From the NCBI GenBank assembly GCA_001940755.1, contig MEHH01000216.1, positions 1-5,166 of the forward strand: 5,166 nt of DNA, in the 5' to 3' direction. This document shows, one piece after another, positions 4,491 through 5,166 of this stretch. The DNA comes from Candidatus Heimdallarchaeota archaeon AB_125. Its GTDB lineage: Archaea > Asgardarchaeota > Heimdallarchaeia > Heimdallarchaeales > Heimdallarchaeaceae. Every line of letters starts with the position of its first letter. The stretch's first letter is position 1. The notes beneath the pieces are model-generated. The model did no database searches, was not told where the DNA came from, and was given only the letters and a program-made list of their open reading frames with translations. Position numbers and translations under genes: made by a program.

Positions 4491-5166
4491 ATGCTAAATC
4501 TCAAACATCTGATGTTTCGAAAGAGATTTTTAATAATTTTCACAATTACTTTTTCTCTCATTTTTATTAGTGGATTTGTTGAAAGCAATTCACTCATTCT
4601 TAATCCTGATGAAATGTGTTGGATATTGGATAGGATTAGCGTTCAAGGAGCTTGGGAGATAACTACTGGCTCTCCAGATATTGTTGTAGCTGTTATTGAT
4701 AGTGGAATTGATTTCTCTCATCCTGATCTGGTTGATAATCAATGGATCAATAAAGATGAGAAAGCTGATAACGGGAAAGATGATGACAACAATGGTTATA
4801 TTGACGATCGATTTGGGTGGGATTTCTACTATGCAGATAATACTCCTGGTCCTGAAGCATTAGAACTCTATCATGGACATGGAACATTCGTTGCTGGGGT
4901 AATAGCTGCTAACATGGATGGTTATGGAATTGTCGGGGTTTCTCCAAATGTAAAAGTGATGAATCTAAGAGCATTGGATAAATTTCTCGGACATAGTTCC
5001 TATAATCTCTCTGAAGCAATTTTCTATGCTGTAGATAATGGAGCTGATGTAATAAGCTTCTGTATAGATGGTGCCGATCCTGTTGCTGAGCTTAATAGTT
5101 CAATTGAATATGCTTATGATGATAACGGCTCTTTGATAAGTAAAGTAACCAGTGTTACCAGTACAA
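4491..5166 (+). CDS. Secreted subtilisin-family (S8) serine protease or pseudoprotease, N-terminal part, cut by window edge
   Basis: 225 codons are open from ATG 4491 to the right edge; ATG 4512 (MFRKRFLIIF) is an alternative start that shortens the N-terminus by 7 residues. Residues 8-28 are a signal peptide or anchor (RKR then a long hydrophobic run). The catalytic domain follows after only about 20 residues (VQGAWEITTG at 51-60), so there is no I9-type propeptide. Catalytic Asp70 is in AVIDSGIDFSHPDL and catalytic His130 in HGHGTFVAG. The acidic stretch KDDDNNGYIDDRFGWDF (96-112) is the insertion common in secreted archaeal and bacterial subtilases. The catalytic Ser region lies beyond the window. 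The substrate-binding strand, normally like VINMSLGG, reads VISFCIDG (187-194), and no GN oxyanion motif appears where expected after DNG (211-213). Extracellular protein degradation is the default role; catalytic competence is uncertain. Confidence 0.92.
   Translation, partial: MLNLKHLMFRKRFLIIFTITFSLIFISGFVESNSLILNPDEMCWILDRISVQGAWEITTGSPDIVVAVIDSGIDFSHPDLVDNQWINKDEKADNGKDDDNNGYIDDRFGWDFYYADNTPGPEALELYHGHGTFVAGVIAANMDGYGIVGVSPNVKVMNLRALDKFLGHSSYNLSEAIFYAVDNGADVISFCIDGADPVAELNSSIEYAYDDNGSLISKVTSVTST

Overview
This window looks like chromosomal DNA from an AT-rich archaeon. Nearly every gene has a TATA-like box centred about 25-30 bases before its start codon, with little or no leader and no clear Shine-Dalgarno sequence. 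That is the pattern of leaderless or near-leaderless archaeal transcription. The mix of genes (short zinc-ribbon protein, MccF-like S66 peptidase, imidazolonepropionase/prolidase-type amidohydrolase, secreted subtilase, lineage-specific membrane proteins) would fit an Asgard-type or similar mesophilic archaeon. The lineage is an inference only; no marker gene is present.

Layout, left to right: (1) the N-terminal half of an S66 (LD-carboxypeptidase/MccF-like) peptidase on the minus strand, cut by the left edge; (2) just upstream on the same strand, a 45-residue CPxC/CPxC zinc-ribbon protein; (3) divergent from it, a small single-domain cupin with a complete metal-binding set; (4) an 82-residue protein with one N-terminal membrane helix and a basic tail; (5) convergent with that, a 224-residue protein with about six membrane helices, separated by a short hairpin and T-rich tract; (6) divergent again, a GTG-started secreted protein with a signal peptide, an extracellular domain and a C-terminal membrane anchor; (7) a complete cytoplasmic metal-dependent amidohydrolase with all expected metal ligands; (8) after a poly-T terminator, the start of a secreted subtilisin-family (S8) protein, cut by the right edge.

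Most genes appear to be transcribed singly from their own promoters; only the zinc-ribbon/S66 pair could share a transcript. Three of the eight genes (S66, amidohydrolase, S8) belong to families that act on peptides or amide bonds, but they are separated and on different strands, so a common pathway is only a suggestion. I see no RNA genes, insertion sequences, CRISPR array or recognisable defence system. The points most worth a second look are the altered active-site motifs of the subtilase, the terminator embedded in the Lys-codon tail of the 82-residue gene, and the three small or orphan proteins.
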